Of a stretch of 64,000 bases of DNA, positions 31,184 through 46,100 are shown piece by piece. The stretch is from Reticulitermes speratus (Eukaryota; Arthropoda; Insecta; Blattodea; Rhinotermitidae). The first letter of the stretch is position 1. Each line of letters begins with the position of its first letter. The position numbers were made by a program, and so were the translations under genes. The stretch spans positions 2,294,001-2,358,000 of the forward strand of contig JAJKFL010000026.1 of the NCBI GenBank assembly GCA_021186555.1, read 5' to 3'. The notes beneath the pieces were generated by a model. The model searched no databases and was not told where the DNA came from. It saw only the letters and a program-made list of their open reading frames with translations.

Positions 31184-34100
31184 CTAAACATTGGAAGATG
31201 TTTGTGTGGTATTTACATGTTCACAAAAACAGACAACAAAAACACAGGATATGCAGGGTTTGAGGTTCCTACAGTGGTTTTGTTGAGGAATCAAGTCTTC
31301 TGGGGTGTGATGCTATGTTGCTGTGTTAGCGGTTCCCAACATTTTGAAGGCATTATGGTCCTATGAAACATCACAAACCAGAAAGTACAAGTGTCATAGT
31401 GCAATGGGCATTTATACCCATTCCATGTGTTCTGTTCAACTTTATATCCCCACAAAGAGTGACAGACACTTTGAACACAACAAACACACACACAATATTA
31501 AACATGCAAGAATCAACACATTGAATACTGGTTATCATGGAAAAATTTTATTTATCCTTTGTGATTCAGTGTCAAATAAGACTTGGAAGTTGTAACATTT
31601 GGATCACAGAGGGTTAGAACCAAAAACGCTTGAAAGCACATCTTAGAATGTCATCAATTTAACTGATGATTAAAATGACAACCTAATTACGTACTGAACC
31701 TTACCTATTATTAATATACTGTATGTACCTGAATATGTAAGAAAAGAATAATTTCCTGATCCTCCATCAGAGAAATGGGGGAGGAGTGAGCACCTCACTG
31801 TCACGCACGACGTTAAACATGCATGTTTGGTATCGGTATTTTTCTGAAACTGCTAACTGTGAAGTGGGTCCTCTTACATTCAGGCATGTATGGTACATAC
31901 TCTTACAGGCCACTGTTACATCTCATTCTTGCATTTAAATTAAGGGAAAATTCATTTCTATTTGATTAACAACTTTTATGGAAAGTGTCTCCTTCATAAA
32001 ACGAGGATTTAATGTGCTGTAAGCACTACATACAGTCAACATGCATCAAGCAGTTGCTAAGCACAGCATTTTTTTACCATCATCTCCTAAAGGTAACAAA
32101 GGCTGTTCTTGTTCAACTGACAAAGCAGTCACTGGCCTCTCCTCCAGATCTTCCTCCTCTGTGCTGATGGTGTGTGATGCGCTGATAAGAAACACGCACT
32201 TCAGAATGTGCCGAAGATCACCCGCAAAGTTTGTCTGTAACTGATCTGCCACGCCAGCAATACACACAAACAGGCGATGGACCAAATCTTCACCTGACCT
32301 GCACAGAAAACGGTGACACATACATAGGCTTCACTGTACTGCACGTTCTTTATTATTATTCTATCAGTTTTCCAGTGGTCCGCCAGTTACTTGTTTTAAG
32401 TCGTCATGATTGCCAGTTTAATGTGTCGTCAGATGTTAAATTCCTCCGCTTCATATCCCTCCCCACTTCCTTTTCCCGCTTTACTTTGGGTCGTCCTCGT
32501 CGTCGTCTTCCTCCCGGTGACCAGAGACCGATCACATGAGGTTAACTCAAAAGGATTGGGGAGGAAACAGACATGTGTTACATAAAGATACAACACTGGC
32601 ATTCATTTGGTGGGCTGAGGAAAACCACAAGAAAGCCTCTGTATGGACAATAGTGGAGAAGTATGGTGGGAAGGGGTCAATACAAAAGGAGAGAGCAAGG
32701 GATAAGACACAAAACATGATGGTGCAACTACCGATCCTTCACACATAAATTCTAAATATATTTGCAGTAAAATATAATTACAGTACAGTGTGTCCACAAA
32801 GTCCCTTCGGGGTTTTGAAAAATTGTGGCGCGCAAATAAATTGAGCTAGCCACATGCGGTTTGCGGCAGATTACAGTGAAACTCTGGAAGTTTTTTTTTT
32901 CGCCAACAAGATGGTGCTCCACCTCATTCGGGTATGCAGGTACGCGCGTACCTAGACAGGACATTTCCAGGAAGATGGATTGGCAGAGACAGTCCAATGC
33001 CTTGGCCTCCACGTTCACCAGACATAACACCACTGGATTTTTTCCTGTGGGGTTATGTCAAGAGCAATGTGTTCCGAACACCAGTTAACAGACTTGATGA
33101 CCTGAAGACCCGTATCAGGAATGCGATCTCGGCTATTCCAGCGGACATGCTCCACAGAACATGGCAAGAGCTCGAATATCGTCTGGACTTTCTCCATGCT
33201 ACCAAGGGAGCCCACATCGAGGTCTACTGAGGTCAGTAAAAAACTTCCAGAGTTTCACTGTAATCTGCCGCAAACCGCATGTGGCTAGCTCAATTTTTTT
33301 GGGCGCCACAATTTTTCAAAACCCCGAAGGGACTTTGTGGACACACTGTATTCTTGATTTTAGTGCACGCCTGATGTCTATTACAAATTAAATTGCATTC
33401 TATATCAAAACAGAAAACTACATAATCATACAACAAAAAACTTGCATGCCTAAGTACTATATTTCATCATACTTCCCATTATAAGCACATTCACTGCCAC
33501 CTGACAGGCTGCAGTTCGCTGAATGCCAATGCTAATCCCATAAAAGTTGTTGTCACCGTACAAGTAATCATCATCTTTCCTACATGTGACACTAAATGCA
33601 TAGGAACTTGAAATATAGCTCATCAAAGCTCAAAACAGTTCATACATATTGTGCATACCAATTGTTCTTCACTTATTTGCTATCATTTTCATTTGAAATG
33701 CAGCCAGTTCAAAATCCACTTTTCATGGCAAAGTTGCTGCCTCAGCACACAAAATCCCAGGGTAGGGGCAGGATGGTAAATGTATTAAAGCAAGAACTAT
33801 AAAACCTGTAGTTGTTTTTGTTGTACAATAAAAACGCAAGTACTGACTTACAGAAGAATGTAAATGTTTACTGCTACTGTAAAGTTTAACATTCTCAGTT
33901 ACTGCAGACAAAATACTGTCGATCACGAGTAAAAATGTGTTTTTATATATATGAGAAACTTGCCTGCAACATGTTTTGGCCAAATGGGCCATCGTCAGGT
34001 AAGACATATCAAAATATACTAAAAAGAATTATAGTGCAATACTTCTTCTTAGTTTATTTTGATGTCTTACCTGACGATGGCCCATTTCAGCCGAAACATG

Positions 34101-37100
34101 TTGCATGCAACTTTCTCATATATGTATAATACAACGTTGTTATTGAATTATTTGTACCAACAAATGCACTAAGACAGTTTTTTCACTGTTTTCTTTACTA
34201 TAAGGATGCCCCAAAACACATTTCGGCAGTTATTCTGCCATCATCAGGGGGTATTTTAAGTGAGTTTTTACATAGACCAATTCTTTGGGTTACGTCATAA
34301 CAGTGTCAGTATTTGTTACCACATCGTAAAATTTTTTTGTAAAATTAGTGGTATTGTTAAACTGCTAAAAGTTATTAGAATTTTAAAAATTACAATAAAA
34401 TCAAGTAGTATGTTATACTACCCTCTATAGTATAATTATTAATTAATGGCAGCACGGTCCTACAACAAATTAAACAAAAAGTGAAGTTTAACAACGTTGT
34501 TAGTTGTGATCGATGGTATTTCCTCTCCAATAAATGTTATTACCACAACAGTATGAATCAATTTAAGATTTTAACATTTTAACATTTCTCATTGGTGTAG
34601 TATATAACATTACATGTTTCAGATCTGAAGGGATGTGACATCATGTTACTGGGTTACCTGTTACCAGTGTTTTGAACAAATACAGTGCCTTCATGTTCAA
34701 GGGTCGAGGAGTCCAACAAGAACAGCCAAACATGGTAGACTGATGAAGACATGTAGGTCTGGTGGTCTGTTGGCGAAGGCTACGAAAGGCTGGCAAACCA
34801 AGTGGGAGGACATGTGGACAGGGCTGGTTGTATGTGGGGGTCCTGAGAAGGAGTGTAATTAGGTGTGTGGTGAAGCTGGACACAAACCACTGTCCCCTGT
34901 GTTTGGCTTTTCTTCTTGCACTCCCTCACCCTTGCAGATGCACGGCGCTATGTTCCATTGAAACATCAGAACTACTCACCCAATGAGGCATCACATCTCA
35001 GAAGAACTGAATCCTCAATTATACCTCTGTGCAAACCTCAAATCTTGCAGAACATTTCATGTTTGTATTCTCTTTGTATGGAAAATTGGAAAAACTGTTT
35101 TCAGCCAGTCAATCATAACACACACCTGAACTTTGCACGGGCTTCATTACGGTTAGCTATTTCAGCTGCCTGCATTGCCAGCGCAATTTCCTCATCATCC
35201 TGACATTCAGAATTGAAAGATGAAGTATCACTGCTCATACTGCAACTGCAACCAGACAGTGAAGAAGTAAAAATCAAGTTCAAATTTGAACAACAATAAC
35301 CTCCACAAAATACACCCTGTTACTGATGTATTTGCATTCTTTATTTGTAATGTATTTACTGATGCCATCAGTCACTAGGACGCTACCAGCTGCATAAGAT
35401 GGGGTTAAAATTCCATGCAGTGGTAACAAATTTTTCTCTCTCCCAAAAACATCTCACCTGAAACCCACTGGACCTCGTATTCAATGCCTACTGGGGGGTC
35501 TGTCCCCAAGGGGTAAAGCGGTCAGGACATGAAGTTGAACGCTCACCTCCGTCAAGCGCCTAGGATAAGAAATGGTGCAGCCTTCTACTCCCCCACCACA
35601 CATGCCTTCATGGCATGAACAAGTGTAACTTCTAACAGTAACTCAGACTATACTACAATGAATAATTGGACAACAAACTGGAGGGATTACAGCTGGTGGT
35701 CCTGGCCCAATTTATGACAACATCCCGGCATTTGCCTCAAACACTCTTACGTTAACCAAGTGCCTGCAAAGGAGATTCTTTCAAGCTACATGAACTGTTT
35801 ATACATCACTAAGCCCTCAACCTGACTTGATATACATGTGAAGATATATACACAGGTACACTGCAATTTATGTGGAAGACAAATATCTGAAACATGCCAC
35901 AGAATGTGAAAAAAGACCTTTTTTGTATGGTCAATGTTAAAGATGCACCACACAGTTCTGAACATAACGAGTTTACAATATACGATACACTGGGCCATCA
36001 TTTTATCGAACAGCTGTTGGCTGCCACTTCCCGTCAGCCTGTTTCACTGTACTAACATAGCCCACATGTGCAGTGGAATAATAGTGGGAAGTGGCAAATG
36101 ACGGTTGCCAGATAAAATACGGATGCTATACTTGTTTACCACAAAATAATACGCACCTTTACATAAATGCCTCCACGTACAAGACCAAGATGTCTGATCT
36201 TCCAAATGAGTAATGTGTACTGCAATATGTGGGAAAAGGGCATGAATACAATGCAAACTGCAGGTGAAACTGTACTGTCACCTACTGACAAGAAGAGCTT
36301 TGACCTTGACAGCATGGGTAGGGTCTCTTGTGGAGAACACATACAGGTTGTCTCAAAAACACAAGTCTCTGTCACCACAAAACATGGACTTTTAACACAC
36401 CTGTACATTTTTATCTGCAATATGTCACTGAATGGCCACTTGAATGTGCAAGGTTAATATTAACCCTTCAGCACCGGAATTAAATGCCCGGCGTGAAATG
36501 CAGCCAACTGGAACTTTAATGCGGGGGCTGCATAATACAAGGCCGTAACAGGTTGTCGGCTCTACCCATTAATCAGTGTTTTGAGCATCACACTGCTGAC
36601 AGGTAAACCTGATGTTAGACACTAAAGGGTTAAGGTGAACCTTACAGAAAATTACTGTGCAGATATGTGGAATGCAATGAAGTGGCTCTGCATTACATTC
36701 AGAGTCATGAAGACACTATTAGATTTAGATCTGAAAATTTCTTACCTGTCAGAACTTACTGTAACTGAACTCCGGCAACTTGAACTTGTGGAAGAAAAGC
36801 TGCTACCTAGTGGCACATCGAGACTCCTAGCAGCACAAACACATTCTTTATAAATAGTGTAATGTTTTAGAACTCACATCTTACTTCATACAAACACATT
36901 AAACACACAGCTACAGTTTGCAACATCTGCACCATGATATGAGGCATGTACACCTGCAACCTGGTTGAGGATGCTCACAGCTGAAGGTATTTAAAGTTAG
37001 GAAAAATCACCACAGGCAATCAGACAGCAGTCCCACTGATGCATATGCTGATGTATCCTGTCTGCAAAGAATTTTTGGGCTGCTGCCCTAATCACTATAC

Positions 37101-40100
37101 CATAGCCTTGTGCACATCGTTGTCTTACATGAACGTACACCCTTTGAAGGCTTCTTTTTTTCTTTTCCAATGGCTCAACAGCCCCTTGGGGGCCTAGGCC
37201 ACCTCATTTTTTTTTTCGAGGCTTCACGATCACACACTTTTTAGACACACCACACTCGGTAGGACTCCTCTGGACGAGGGACCAGCTCGTCGCAGAGACC
37301 TCTACCTGACAACACACAACACTCATAAGAGATAGACATCCATGCCCTAAACGGGATTCAAAACCACAATCCCAGTAAGTGAGCGGCCGTAGACCCACGT
37401 CTTAGACCACACGGCCATGAAGGCCATTTTTAACAATCCAAAATGTGACAACTGCATAACAATAAGTCTACACTGTATGCAGGATGTTTGAGCACCTCCC
37501 ATAGCATGGCATTCAGTTGGTCCTGCATTCTGTGGGTCAAATAGCGACAGGCATCGTCTTGTGGCAGGATAATGCCATCAGTGGGTTTACCCTGATGTTT
37601 GGTCTTGATCAGGGTATGCAGCTTCTGAAGTTCTGAAGTCCATGACAATAACGGTTTGCAACGAATGTGTAATTATGTGCATTAAAGCCCAGAAGTCGGG
37701 GTCCCTCAGTGTCACTCTGGTCTTTTGTTGGACAGATTTACCACTTGGTGCACTGTCTTAACGCCGTGCTTATAACCAATTATATTGGCCCTTTCTAGGG
37801 AGGATGGAAGTAGTGTGGTTGGAGTGAGAGTTTTATAGTGCCGGCACCTCATATCACAGGCAGCTTGGGATATTGGGGTCATGAATTCAGAAATAGGGAG
37901 AAACAAGCCATCGTGCTAGCCGTAGGAAGGAAATGTACAAAAAACTGGGCTAACAAGGGCATTCCAAGTCGTGCATTCCACCTGCTTGCTGGTCAGCAGA
38001 CCACGTAGAGACCTAAACATACGTTCCTGTTCGAAACTGTGAACAAACAGTGTTGTGATACATTTTGTCAAATATATCTGGTTATCAATCACCTGATCAT
38101 TTTGGTGACTTGGTTGCTTCAGTGTGTTAGATTGTTGGTGTAACTTGATGAACAATAATAGTTGTATGTCCATCACCCAACACCCATTCCATGTCATATT
38201 CCCTGAGATAAGCCTTGCTCTCCACTGTGCAAGCTAGCCAGCTGATCCTCTTACCTATATACATGACGTTATCACAGTAAAAATAAAGACAGCCACTAAC
38301 TGCGCAGAGACGGTAAGAGTACGGATGAGTTAATGCTGTAATGTAGTCCATACTAGTTACTCACCCTGTCAACTGTACTGTGCTCAACAAGTGTCTGCCA
38401 TTGCATTTACCAAGTCATACGTGTAGCTACGAGGGTTTTCCAGAAAGTAAAGATACAAAAGCAATAAATTTTTTTAAAAATACGTATTAACAAAATCGAG
38501 TGACAAAACTCTTAACACATAGTTTTAGCTATTTTTCAACATAATCAACACCTTTGTCAAGGCATTTGTTTAGCCTGGGTAAGAGTTTTTGTATCCTGAT
38601 GTCGTAGAACTCCGCCGCCTGTGCACGCAACCACGTATTGACTTCGTTTTTCACCTCTTCATCTTCGTGAAACTTCTGGCCAGCCAGATGTTTCTTTAAA
38701 TGCAAAAACAAATGGAAATCGCTGGGAGCGAGGTCTGGGCTGTGAGCGGGATGGAGCGAGGTCTGGGCTGTGAGCGGGATGGAGCGAGGTTTGGGCTGTG
38801 AGCGGGATGGTCTGTGGTGATTTCCCTTCCCCTCCCAAACGTGTTGTATCTTTACTTTCAGGATAACCCTCGTACATCATCTACACTGCCATGGCTGTGC
38901 TGCAAATGCACATGCCTCACAGTTAAATTGTGTACTAATCATTACGTATATATATATATTAAATTTAACAGTCACAACTTGCAACCAAGACATACACAAA
39001 TGTCTAGCAGCCCACAAAGCCAGGCCACGTGCTTCACTTCTCAGTACTTCCCCCCACAGTGTTACCTTTCACAGGCACGGCTGTTAAAACAGAACACAGG
39101 ACCAGCAAAACATCAGAGGATTTTCGAGAGACAGGCGGGTATCCTATCACACAGAGGTGCTCCTCACTATTTGGGTCTTCTGGAATATGGCGCTGCATTG
39201 TTGGGAAGTGTTTCTCAGCATTTCAAAGGATCATGGTGAAGATCTCCTGCACTGGCTGTTCTGCTTGGACTGCCTGATCCTCGAGGATAAGTGCACTACA
39301 ATCCTCTGAAAGATCGGGAACCACTCACCCAATGACACAGTGTCACATATGAGAAAGCTTGAATCCTCAGCCTTCTAAAATCAAACAATAACATGCCACA
39401 AATAAAACTGCTTACCTTCCACTATGACTAGGAACTGCTGCTAGTGTTGAACCAACAGGGTGAAAACTTGTGTCACCTGTGGTGGACAAGGAAGATGCAA
39501 CATTGCTTGAGGAACTGTCACTAAAGGAAGATTTCCTCTTTCCCCCAACTCTCTCACTTTCAGCTGTTTTCTGTTCTGAAAGACTAGGTACTTGTGTCAG
39601 ACATTCTGAACTTGAGTGATGCAATTTGCCATGCTGCTTCAGCATACAATCGCCCCAGTTGCGCGCAGACTTCTGCAGACAATCGCGGGTGTCAGTCTGA
39701 GCTCCAACAGCATCACTGCCACTACATAAACTACACTGCCCGTCCCCACCTGCCACACCAAACCACTTTTCCACTCCACCTTCCTCTTGGTACTGTTCCA
39801 TCTTGACCACAATAGAAGGCAAGCTTTTGTTTTGCTCACAGCCCCTATTTGACACCGGCATGTCTTCACATGCCCCATTCAACTGGAGAGTTGATACAGG
39901 TATGTTATTACACCAAGTGTTTGTGTTTGTCTGCTCGTAACACATGTCCCTCTTAGTATCATCACAGTTTTCTTCAAAATCTTGAGGTGCATCAGTGTTA
40001 CACACTGCAGCACAATTAGCATTTACATTACCACAACCAAGGTCACGTACATTATCGGATAAAATTACACTTTTCTCTCGACTATTATTCCAAAAGCTAC

Positions 40101-43100
40101 CGGGGCTGCGACTACAACTCCCAGTCGTAGTTTCGTTGTAAAAAGCTCTGACACTCGTACTTTCACATGCTTGATGTTTAAATTCATCATCTTCATTATT
40201 TAAAACATTAAGAGATTCAACACCAGCTGATATTAAATCCTGTTTGTCAACATCTTCTGCCCCTGAAGACAACAAGCAGTTCTGGCATGTCAAAATGTCC
40301 TTACCAGTGTCATCTATCGTATTATCACAGACATCATTGTTACATGTTGTGACTACAGCTAAACAACTGTCCACATCAGCATTCTGACATGACCCACATC
40401 CCGTTTTCACACTAACACTGCTACGGCTGTGCAACTGACTGTCCAAATTACTGGACACTGTGGGCGTTTCGCTCACAGTACAATTGCAAGGAATCGTTTT
40501 GACTTGCCACCGATGTTCAGATGTCCGAGTACTAATATGAGATGCAGACAAATTTTCAGTCACTTTTGTTCCACCTGATACCAACGCGGGACCTGAAGCT
40601 GTATCAGGCGATCTGTCCGACAAACTTCCAGGATCACTACAGCTCACAACAGTGCCAACTCCAGAATCTAAAGGTGACTGAATACTTGAGTCTTCCTCAA
40701 CATCATTTGACATATCGCAGACAGGACAGACATTAGGGCCACTAAGTAGCAGCGTGGACAGAGTCGCCGTTGCGACCGACAGGGCTACATGAGAATCTCC
40801 ATCTGGAAGTGATCCACCAGCACCTGGAGACAAATCTGGCATTCTTGAGCTCATAGTTCTTTCCCTAGATGCAAGCATTGATTCATGACCCACTTGGTTG
40901 GCAAGAAGGAAACCAGATACAACAGATGTGGGGACCTTAATTGTATCTGAATGCGGCACGTGACCGCAGGACTCAGAATACTGGGACTCGCCTGTACTGG
41001 ATGTATGCCTTGCGGTTGCAACCGCTTGCATCTGGAAGGCATGATGGGAAGTACAAGAGCATGAGGAAGATACAGGTACTGACTGTGACCTTGTGTCTAC
41101 ATGCTCTCCGATCACCGAGCTCTCTCTGAACCCAGGATGACTACAGGCTACTGGGAGATCTGGTACTGAAACTGAAGTCTGATTGTCACTTTCAACACAA
41201 CTCACAACCTCTTCCCCCTCATTATACGTACTTGTTACAACTGTCTCACACTCTGATATTTCACCTATATATTCTGTTTCATCTTCACTTTCTTCAGTGT
41301 TCTCCCATGATGGAACTACCTCAGTATCACCCAAATTTCCTTCATTCTCTGTCCTAACTGTGTCCGAAGTGCCGTCACATAAATCAATTCTAGAAACATT
41401 CTCATCCAGTCCACTGTTACGTGAATGCTGAGTTTCTCCAGCCATGTATCTTGAAGACGCACTAGCATAAAAGTCTGTAACAAACTGCTTACAGTTTGGA
41501 TAATCAATGTAAAAACGTGTGACGAAGTCATCAAGATCAGGCACCGTGGGATAGGATGGGACTGCGTTGGTTGTTCCCACTGATTCGGCAGCTTCGTGAA
41601 TTTCAAATGACTGACTTGAGGAATGGAAGTCGCCAGTCTCTTCTGATGAACACAAAAGTTTTTCAAGAGCAAAAAGTTCCTTGTTATTCAATGTCCATAA
41701 TAATTCACGTATCTTATGCAGCAATGTCTGTAAATGGAAGGAACACAAGGGCAGATATCAGAACACATACATTTAAAAAGTGTTAAATATTAATGCATTA
41801 GACTCCTGAATTTCATGAAGCATGGTGACACTTGGATTTTACTTTCCTTAGGATCCACATTTTCCTTGATTTTACATTCATTTCAATTGGTCCCTTCAGA
41901 AACAAAATCCAAGTTTCACTGTACTTAACAGACAGTCTCTAAACAAAGTTCTTTGGAAATGATACTGTATAATCTCGTAGGGCGACACCAATGTTTCAAG
42001 GAACGTGCTCCCTCTTTCTTCAGGGTCCAGCAGAGAACAACAGGCCACACTAATTTACAGACATACATACTGATATGAAATAATACTGTGCCTTGCCACG
42101 GTTCAGGCAGGCATCACTGGACTTTCACGACAGAGGCACGGGTTTGATTCAAGGCCAGTCCATGTGGGATTTCTGACAAAGTGGTGCTGGGACAGGTTTT
42201 TTAAGTACTTCAAGCTTCCTCCTGCCATCATCATTCCACCAATGCTTCACACTTATTCATCAATCGCCAATCCTACATAATCTTAGCAACTGACAACATT
42301 GTCAAATAATACACTTAAAAATAATAATAATACCAACCCTGAAGGGACGGAACATTTCAGACATGTCAGAGGGTGTTCTGTCCAGACACAGTGGACCATC
42401 AGGGAAAATGAGCAGCCCACTAACAATGGCAAGACGTGGAATTGTGAACATAAGAGCTGGATCACAATTGTCAACCATCTCCTGCGTCAGAAGCTTCATT
42501 TTCAATGCCCTGTCAAGAAATAGCATGAATAAATAAATTTTGAGAACAATCAATATAATATGGTTACGTGTAAGAAGTTACATGAAAGACGGTGGTCCAC
42601 AGAAGCCAACACTAGCACACACTGCAGGTGCATATACACTTCTAACAATTAGCCATTACAGGTCCAATACTACTTGGTGGTGTGTGTCCCGCAGTTCAGT
42701 CAAAATAAGTTCCGCAGACATTCATTTAGTAAAATTCCAAATAGTGATCCATAATTCTGCATTGTAGCATGTGCAGTAGGCCTACATGTGATCAGTCAAC
42801 AATGAAAAAAGATGGAAATTGTATAAATTAAACCCAAAATAAACTATATATAAATTTTATGTTAGTCTCACCGTGCATTTTACGATTAAAGGTTTAAAAA
42901 CGAACAGAATACATATTAAAGTGAAACTGAAGGGCATTCTGTTGGTTTTTAAACTTTTTAACTATATATAAGTTTTATATTATTACCAACCACTGCACAG
43001 TAATTCATTTTACTTATACATGTGTTGGCTAACCATTGTAGCCACCATTACAGAGTCACTTTTCACAGACGTGCGCAGCGTACAGAATGTCAATGAACGG

Positions 43101-46100
43101 TAATATGTACATTAAATATTTACAGCAGTCACTATATAGTACCAATAATTTTACATAGTTTAAATTTTTATGATATTAAAATATAGTATGTTAATACATA
43201 AAATATAAAAAAATATAAAGTCTGTCTCCAAAATATAAAATTATTGGTAATATACAGTGACTGCTATAAACAATTAATGTACATACCGTATATTCTCGAA
43301 TCTAATCCGCATCCGAATCTAATCCGCATCCAGTTTTTGGCGATTTCTTAAACGAAAAAAGTTAGTTCGCGATTCTAATCCGCACCTTTCCTTCAACACC
43401 CCTTGCCCACGGGGCGACTGACTGAATAATATTGGATGTTACCAATGCGTTAAAATCCGATGCTACGCTGTGGCCGATGAGTCATACCTATAGAGGCGGG
43501 GCCTTTCTCAACAGACGTGCGCAATCTCGTCTGAAGCCAGCTGAGCCTTAGTTGTTGAAACGTGGGAGGTGCTTGTTCCAATTTGTCGTTGTACCGTAGT
43601 TAAGGAAGAGGGACACTGAAATCTAAACGACTCTCATATACGGCAAAGTACAAACGTGAAGTTATTCGGTGCGCAGAGGAGAATGGAAACTGCAAAGCCG
43701 CTGCAATTTTTGGAGTTGATGAAAGCAACGTTCGACTGTGGCGGAAACACAAGGCAGCGATGACATTGTATGGGAGGACGATGTTGAAGATAAAGATGAT
43801 AGTGACTGGGTGGAGAGCACGGATAACGATTCAGTTATGAGTGATGATGGCGAGTCTGATGAATAATAAATTATAACAATAAATAATAAATTATTGTATT
43901 GTATTGTTCTTACGGACGTACACAGCTCATAATTTTCCAAAATCCAGCTCTAGACCGCGAATCTAATACGCACGCGAATCTAATCGCATCTGATTTTTAG
44001 CCCTCTAAAACTGTAAAAAGGGTGCGGATTGATCGAGAATATACGTATTACCATTCATTGACATACTGTACGCTGCGCACGTCTGTGAAAAGTGACTCTC
44101 TGATGATGGCTACAATGGTTAGCTGAAACACGTAGGAGTAAAAACAATTATTGTGCAGCAGTTGGCAATAATAAAAAACTTATAAGTAAAGCAACTGCAC
44201 AGAACACGTGTAATATTAAGTATAACAAAATAAACTAATTTAAACATCTCTATATTTGTAATGCAAGTACAAAGTCTCTTACATGGATAGTCTGTAGTGG
44301 TCTAAAAAATGGTTATAATATAATAACCATGGCTCAACAGCCCTATATGGGCTCAGGCCCCTCTTTCTGAGGTTACTGGGTCGTGCGCATTCGTGGCAGT
44401 TGGTGACTGGCCAACTGGCCGCACTGCTGTTCTATCGATCCTGATGTGACCGCCAGAGCCATCTGGCAGGCAGTCAGGAGACTTGGTGAGAAATGACCAC
44501 TTTGAATTTTGCTTACGAAACATTTCTATTCATGCTCGTAAGGTTCTTTTACATGCCGTAAATCTACGACATGGGACCGACGGCTTTACTTCCCCTCCGA
44601 AGGAAGTGGTGCTCCGGATTTTTATCACCCTTAAAAATCCATCGACCTCGGTCGGGATCGAACCCGCGAACCTTGGGTCAGTGGCGAGCACGCTAACCAC
44701 TAGTCCACCGAGGTCGACCTAAAAATGGTTATGATAAAGAAATTACGAGTATACTGTGCAAGATGGGGATTGTAAATCTATTATGCTGGTACATTATAAC
44801 TCAGCACAGCAATGAAAAACCACCATACAAGTATCACAATAGTGAGAATTCCCATGCAATACGTAACAACATTATGAAGAAAACTGACCCCACATGGTAT
44901 TACACGTGTATACCACAGAACAAACATGGGGACCGTACAAGTGTATCGCTTGTAACTATGCATATGTGTGTATTACTACTGCCATCTGCGGCAACATTTG
45001 CCACTTCTAAAATCTTCGAATGAGACATATTACTAGGTAACAGAATTACAAACATATATGCCATGTGAAGACAGTGCTTCAACAGGACATCGTTAACACG
45101 CGCTAAGCGCCTGACACAGAAAACATAACTATGTATTCCTGTGAGAGATACAAAGTTTAAAATGCCAGTGGGTAAATGAGAGATGAAATATCTATCTGCA
45201 TGCTCAAAACTGAAGACTGTTTAAAGGGATTAATCTTGCATTTGGGTAAATACTATAATTAAAGTTCTAATGAGATCATTACAATTTTATAACCTGAACA
45301 AACTAAAAAAAACATCTTTATTTGAAGCCTATACTTGACCCAAGTGTAATTTCACTTAATATTAATTGGCAGACAATAATTCACTTTTTATAGTCATATT
45401 CTCTCTTGCTAAAAATTCCATTCTTTCCCAACTCATTATCCTGGGGAAATTCAGCAAGTATATGACAGTGAAATTGCATGGCAGGAGCAACATGTCCAGC
45501 TATACAGTATTGTAAAAGGTGGTTCAACCAGTAATAAATCAAAGAAAATACAAAATACAAAGACAGCCCGATAGTGAAATGTAATTAACAACTGCTATAC
45601 CTCTGGAGTGTCTCTGAGAACAGAACAACAACAAACTGCTGCAGTTCGTATTCTTGAGACGACTTCACGGGCACCATTGCGCTCACATAACACAGCTCAA
45701 ATTCTGCAAAGAGGCGATCAAAAATCTTCAAAGCCTCCTGCAGTCTTTCTCCAAAGATTTCATTCATGCCACCAACGTTGCTGGCGTTTCCACGAAGACA
45801 CTGCTCACGAAGGAGATTGCGGACATTTTCCAGAGCCTTCGTCAATGCTTTCGCCAATGGCCGCATGGCTGAACTTTCACTTTCGCGGTTCATGATGCTT
45901 GAACCTGCGGCCAGACACTAGGGGGGGAAAAAAACATGGAATTAAAATGAATGTTCTGGGAAATACAGCACTTTAATATGCAAGAGTGAAGTGTCGACAG
46001 CTTTGATGCTGAGGACTCAGGTCTTCTGGGTTGTTACACTGAGTGGCAGAATTATTCAGTCACTGCCGATGTTTCAAAAGACCATACCACCTTCATGTGA

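Larger units (their letters stand above)
42967..44184. mobile_element. Foldback element (family F) with a pogo-type element inside its right arm
   Basis: The outer arms TATAAGTTTTATATTATTAC CAAC and complement, then GCGCAGCGTACAGAATGTCA and TGACATACTGTACGCTGCGC, pair around a centre near 43210. A pogo-type element (43286-44045) splits the right arm at a TA. Removing it restores the arm exactly as in the left copy. The 3' ends read GTGCAGCAGTTGGC and GTGCAGTGGTTGGT. Confidence 0.88.

Noticed and set aside
37430-38351. Several 70-95-codon minus-strand frames
   Set aside because: They are not conserved, overlap each other and lie in a large Lst2 intron. No domain is visible.
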